A stretch of DNA of 13,335 nt from WJLG01 sp964602485 (GTDB taxonomy: Bacteria > Patescibacteriota > Patescibacteriia > Patescibacteriales > WJLG01). A program made the translations under genes and the position numbers. Where the stretch lies: NCBI GenBank assembly GCA_964602485.1, contig CAZRQU010000019.1:1-13335 (forward strand), given 5' to 3'. The notes beneath the pieces are model-generated. The model was given only the letters and a program-made list of their open reading frames with translations, was not told the DNA's origin and made no database searches. This document shows positions 10,881 to 13,335 of this stretch, one piece after another. Position 1 is the stretch's first letter. The number at the start of each line of letters is the position of its first letter.

Positions 10881-13335
10881 ATGTTAGGAATGAACATTAA
10901 CTTAAATAATTTTAAAGCAAGAATATTCTTTTTTGCTATTTTAGTTCCGACACTTTTGGTCGGTTTTTTTGTGTCTATTAACTCTGCTAAGGCAGAGGAT
11001 ATAACAATAACAGAGGATACAACTTGGACACAGAATAGTTTAATAGTAGTAGATGGAAGTGAAGGATTAGTAATATCTCCTGACGTTACTCTTACTGTAG
11101 AAGATGGAGTAATAATTAAATTAGCTGAAGATAATATTTTTGCAATTTCAGGGAATTTAGATATTAACGGTACGGCCGAAAATCCAGTAATTATTACGTC
11201 TCTAAAAAATGATAAAATAGGAGGTGATACTAATGGTGATGGTGCTTCAAGTACTCCAAATCCTGGAGATTGGGGAGCTATAGTAGTATCAAACTCTAAT
11301 TCTAATATAAATATTGACTACACTACCATTGAATACTCTGGCGGTCTTTCGGCTGGATTTAATATGTATCTAGGAGTAATGGAAGCTGATACAGTAAATA
11401 TTAATCATTCTAATATAAAAAATAATTTTGGTGTAGCCAGAATTGGTAATGTAAATAGTGTAAATATAGAAAACTCGAATATCCATAATCCTGATTTCTG
11501 CCAAGACATGAGCGGTCAAACATTTTGTGGTACAAGCATAATGAATACTGGAGCAACTGAAGTTCAAGCTATAAATAATTATTGGGGGCACACAGATGGA
11601 CCAACATTTGACCCATCAGAAATTAAAGGCACATTTTTACAAGGCAGTTTTAGCTACGAACCATTTTTAAATGAAGAAATTATTTTTAAGGATAATAAAA
11701 TAAAGGTAGCTGTGATATTAGCAGAAACTAATGATGTAGAACATATATCATCTTCCATCGTAGCTCAACCTTGTAAATTAATTTCAGAAAAGACTTATGC
11801 CAACGGTCATGATAAGGAATATTATGATGATCTGCTTTATTGTGTTCGTGATTATCATTGTGAGAATTCTTTTGGACATATAAATGAACAAAACGAGTGT
11901 GAGGGTGGCTTGGTTGATTTGGAGTTTGATATTTATGATAATGCTGGGGACTGGTATAAATTAGACAAGAATGAGATTGAATATAATGATAATGAAATTA
12001 TTTTTGGTTCAGATGCGGTTAAAAAGTTATTAGAAACTGATCCGGAAAACGACAAAGAATATGATGTAGTATTTGCTGTGCATTCTGGAGTTTCAGAACA
12101 AGACAGTAATAATAAAAACAAAATGATGTCCGTTTCTTTTGCCGAATTATCAGTTCCTTATGGGGCAGTTATGTCGGAGAAAGACAATGTTGCGCCGTGG
12201 TCTCATGAGTTAGCTCACAAATTAGGGCAAATATTTTTAGAGGGAGAAGAAAAAACAATTACACCAGATTTATATAAAATGGGTAGCAGTACAGGATGGG
12301 CATTGATGGGAATACTTGTTAAAGAGAAATATGATAACCCCCCCCTAATGTCTTCTTATTCCAAGGAATTTTTAAAATGGTTTGATTATCAAATAATTCC
12401 CGAGAATAGTTATGGAGAATATTGGGTAAAAGATTTGGCTTCTGCCAGCTTAGGAGATTCTATTTTTCGTTATGCTTTGAATGAAGAGGCGAGCAAATAT
12501 TATATATTGGAAACAAGAAAAAGGTCTTTAGGAAATTGGGATTCATCAATTCCTGAAGATGAAGCTTTGGTTTTGTATTATGTTGATGAAAGGGGAGCGT
12601 TAGAATATGGCTATGATGAAAAAGGTAGTATTAAAAATGAAGATAGAATTGTTACTATTCCCGGGATTTCAAATAGAACATCATATGTAAATAATGGTAT
12701 TCTTGTCCCTGATTTAAATGAATCATTTAGAGATTTGGATAATATGGTTAAGATTTCAGCTCGCGAATCAACAACAACCAATAACAGATATATGATAAAA
12801 GCCGACATAGAAGAGATGAACAGCAATTTCTTTGTTAAGAGTTATTGGGGTTTGGTTTTTAAATTTTCTTCTGCTTGGCAACCGTATATGGAGAATGAAG
12901 AAAGTCATTATAATTTATCCGATGCCTTTTTAGATGATGGTAGCTGGAGAACGGAAACACCCGATGATAATTTTATTGCTGATTATAGTGGAGTTTCAGA
13001 TTTTTTAAAGAAAGAGCTTAACAAAAAAATATTATATTTAGTGAGTACTATTTTGTTAATTTTAATCTTTTTTGTTCTTTTTATCAAAAAAATACCTAAA
13101 AATATAGTTATAAGATTCTTATTTTTATTAATCTCAGTTTTTGGGATAGCCTTTCTTTGTTTAATTATTTTTACCATTAATGATTTAAAAGAAAGAATAG
13201 ATGATGTAAAAAATAAAGAACAACAAATTGAAGAATATAGAAGAAGTATTGGTTTGTTCTCTTTAGCTACTATTAAACCCGACATGGATCTCCACCTTCA
13301 CTGTGATGACGGTAGGCACGTCGGAATGAATTATG
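10881..13335 (+). CDS. Secreted/surface M6-like zinc metalloprotease with beta-helix domain and C-terminal membrane segments (3' end cut)
   Basis: An open frame of 818 codons runs without a stop to the window edge. Residues 1-38 are a signal peptide ending in SAKA|ED. Residues ~40-250 look like a right-handed beta-helix: Asn/Ile/Ser-rich rungs, GDWGAIVVSN, and NYWGHTDGPT (233-242), a motif frequent in such domains. Residues ~260-690 resemble an M6 (immune inhibitor A-like) protease: HELAH at 442-446, PDLY at 462-465, Met-turn-like GWALMG at 472-477, and YYILETRKR (540-548), where M6 enzymes read similarly. M6 enzymes normally have Asp about six residues after the second His; here 12 extra residues precede PDLY. 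Two membrane helices (717-735, 742-766) follow, then a coiled stretch and the start of another domain. The ATG at 10881 or 10890 is possible; neither has a good Shine-Dalgarno. Strongly AT-rich. Confidence 0.8.
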   Translation, partial: MLGMNINLNNFKARIFFFAILVPTLLVGFFVSINSAKAEDITITEDTTWTQNSLIVVDGSEGLVISPDVTLTVEDGVIIKLAEDNIFAISGNLDINGTAENPVIITSLKNDKIGGDTNGDGASSTPNPGDWGAIVVSNSNSNINIDYTTIEYSGGLSAGFNMYLGVMEADTVNINHSNIKNNFGVARIGNVNSVNIENSNIHNPDFCQDMSGQTFCGTSIMNTGATEVQAINNYWGHTDGPTFDPSEIKGTFLQGSFSYEPFLNEEIIFKDNKIKVAVILAETNDVEHISSSIVAQPCKLISEKTYANGHDKEYYDDLLYCVRDYHCENSFGHINEQNECEGGLVDLEFDIYDNAGDWYKLDKNEIEYNDNEIIFGSDAVKKLLETDPENDKEYDVVFAVHSGVSEQDSNNKNKMMSVSFAELSVPYGAVMSEKDNVAPWSHELAHKLGQIFLEGEEKTITPDLYKMGSSTGWALMGILVKEKYDNPPLMSSYSKEFLKWFDYQIIPENSYGEYWVKDLASASLGDSIFRYALNEEASKYYILETRKRSLGNWDSSIPEDEALVLYYVDERGALEYGYDEKGSIKNEDRIVTIPGISNRTSYVNNGILVPDLNESFRDLDNMVKISARESTTTNNRYMIKADIEEMNSNFFVKSYWGLVFKFSSAWQPYMENEESHYNLSDAFLDDGSWRTETPDDNFIADYSGVSDFLKKELNKKILYLVSTILLILIFFVLFIKKIPKNIVIRFLFLLISVFGIAFLCLIIFTINDLKERIDDVKNKEQQIEEYRRSIGLFSLATIKPDMDLHLHCDDGRHVGMNY

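Noticed and set aside
1..13335. CRISPR arrays or transposase genes
   Set aside because: No regularly spaced direct repeats and no transposase- or integrase-like protein were seen on either strand.

Overview
The window looks like a genome fragment from a member of the Candidate Phyla Radiation (Patescibacteria, Parcubacteria-like). The reasons are the gene set (CorA, a membrane VirD4/TraG-type ATPase behind a small charged protein, an acidic repeat protein, DnaX), weak or absent Shine-Dalgarno sites on several genes, very short leaders, a tRNA without encoded CCA, and a diversity-generating retroelement (DGR) of the type common in these bacteria. This placement is inference; no rRNA or marker phylogeny is available here.

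Layout. 1-968 (minus): corA magnesium transporter, running off the left edge. 969-1050: a compact divergent promoter with a 14-bp inverted repeat. 1051-4093 (plus): a two-gene operon, a small charged protein and a membrane-anchored VirD4/TraG-like ATPase. 4276-5374: an acidic repeat protein broken by a 100-N assembly gap inside a 15-bp tandem repeat. 5467-5557: a strongly structured non-coding stretch. 5578-7224: dnaX. 7346-7537: a tRNA-Gln 5' fragment carrying a double-hairpin insertion, then an intact tRNA-Gln(CTG).

7657-10372 is a complete DGR cassette: a target gene whose last ~40 codons are the variable repeat (VR, 8304-8425), a non-coding template repeat (TR, 8751-8872), an avd accessory gene on the opposite strand, and a DGR-type reverse transcriptase. 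All 10 VR/TR differences over 122 nt fall on TR adenines, the signature of adenine-directed mutagenic retrohoming. The TR RNA is presumably made on the plus strand and ends at a hairpin terminator at 8884-8905. Avd and RT would then copy it into mutagenised cDNA that replaces VR, diversifying eight or more residues of a C-type-lectin-like binding surface.

The cassette is bracketed by the intact tRNA-Gln on the left and a 21-bp copy of that tRNA's 3' end at 10426-10446 on the right. A second, interrupted copy (10601-10632) and a minus-strand 3' end of another tRNA (10489-10509) lie close by. This resembles a tRNA-associated integrative island, but no integrase is present. Between these fragments lies a GC-rich hairpin region with a 9-G run.

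10881-13335 (plus) is a long open frame running off the right edge. It encodes a secreted or surface protein: signal peptide, beta-helix-like domain, a divergent M6-type zinc metalloprotease domain (HELAH), two C-terminal membrane segments and the beginning of a further domain.
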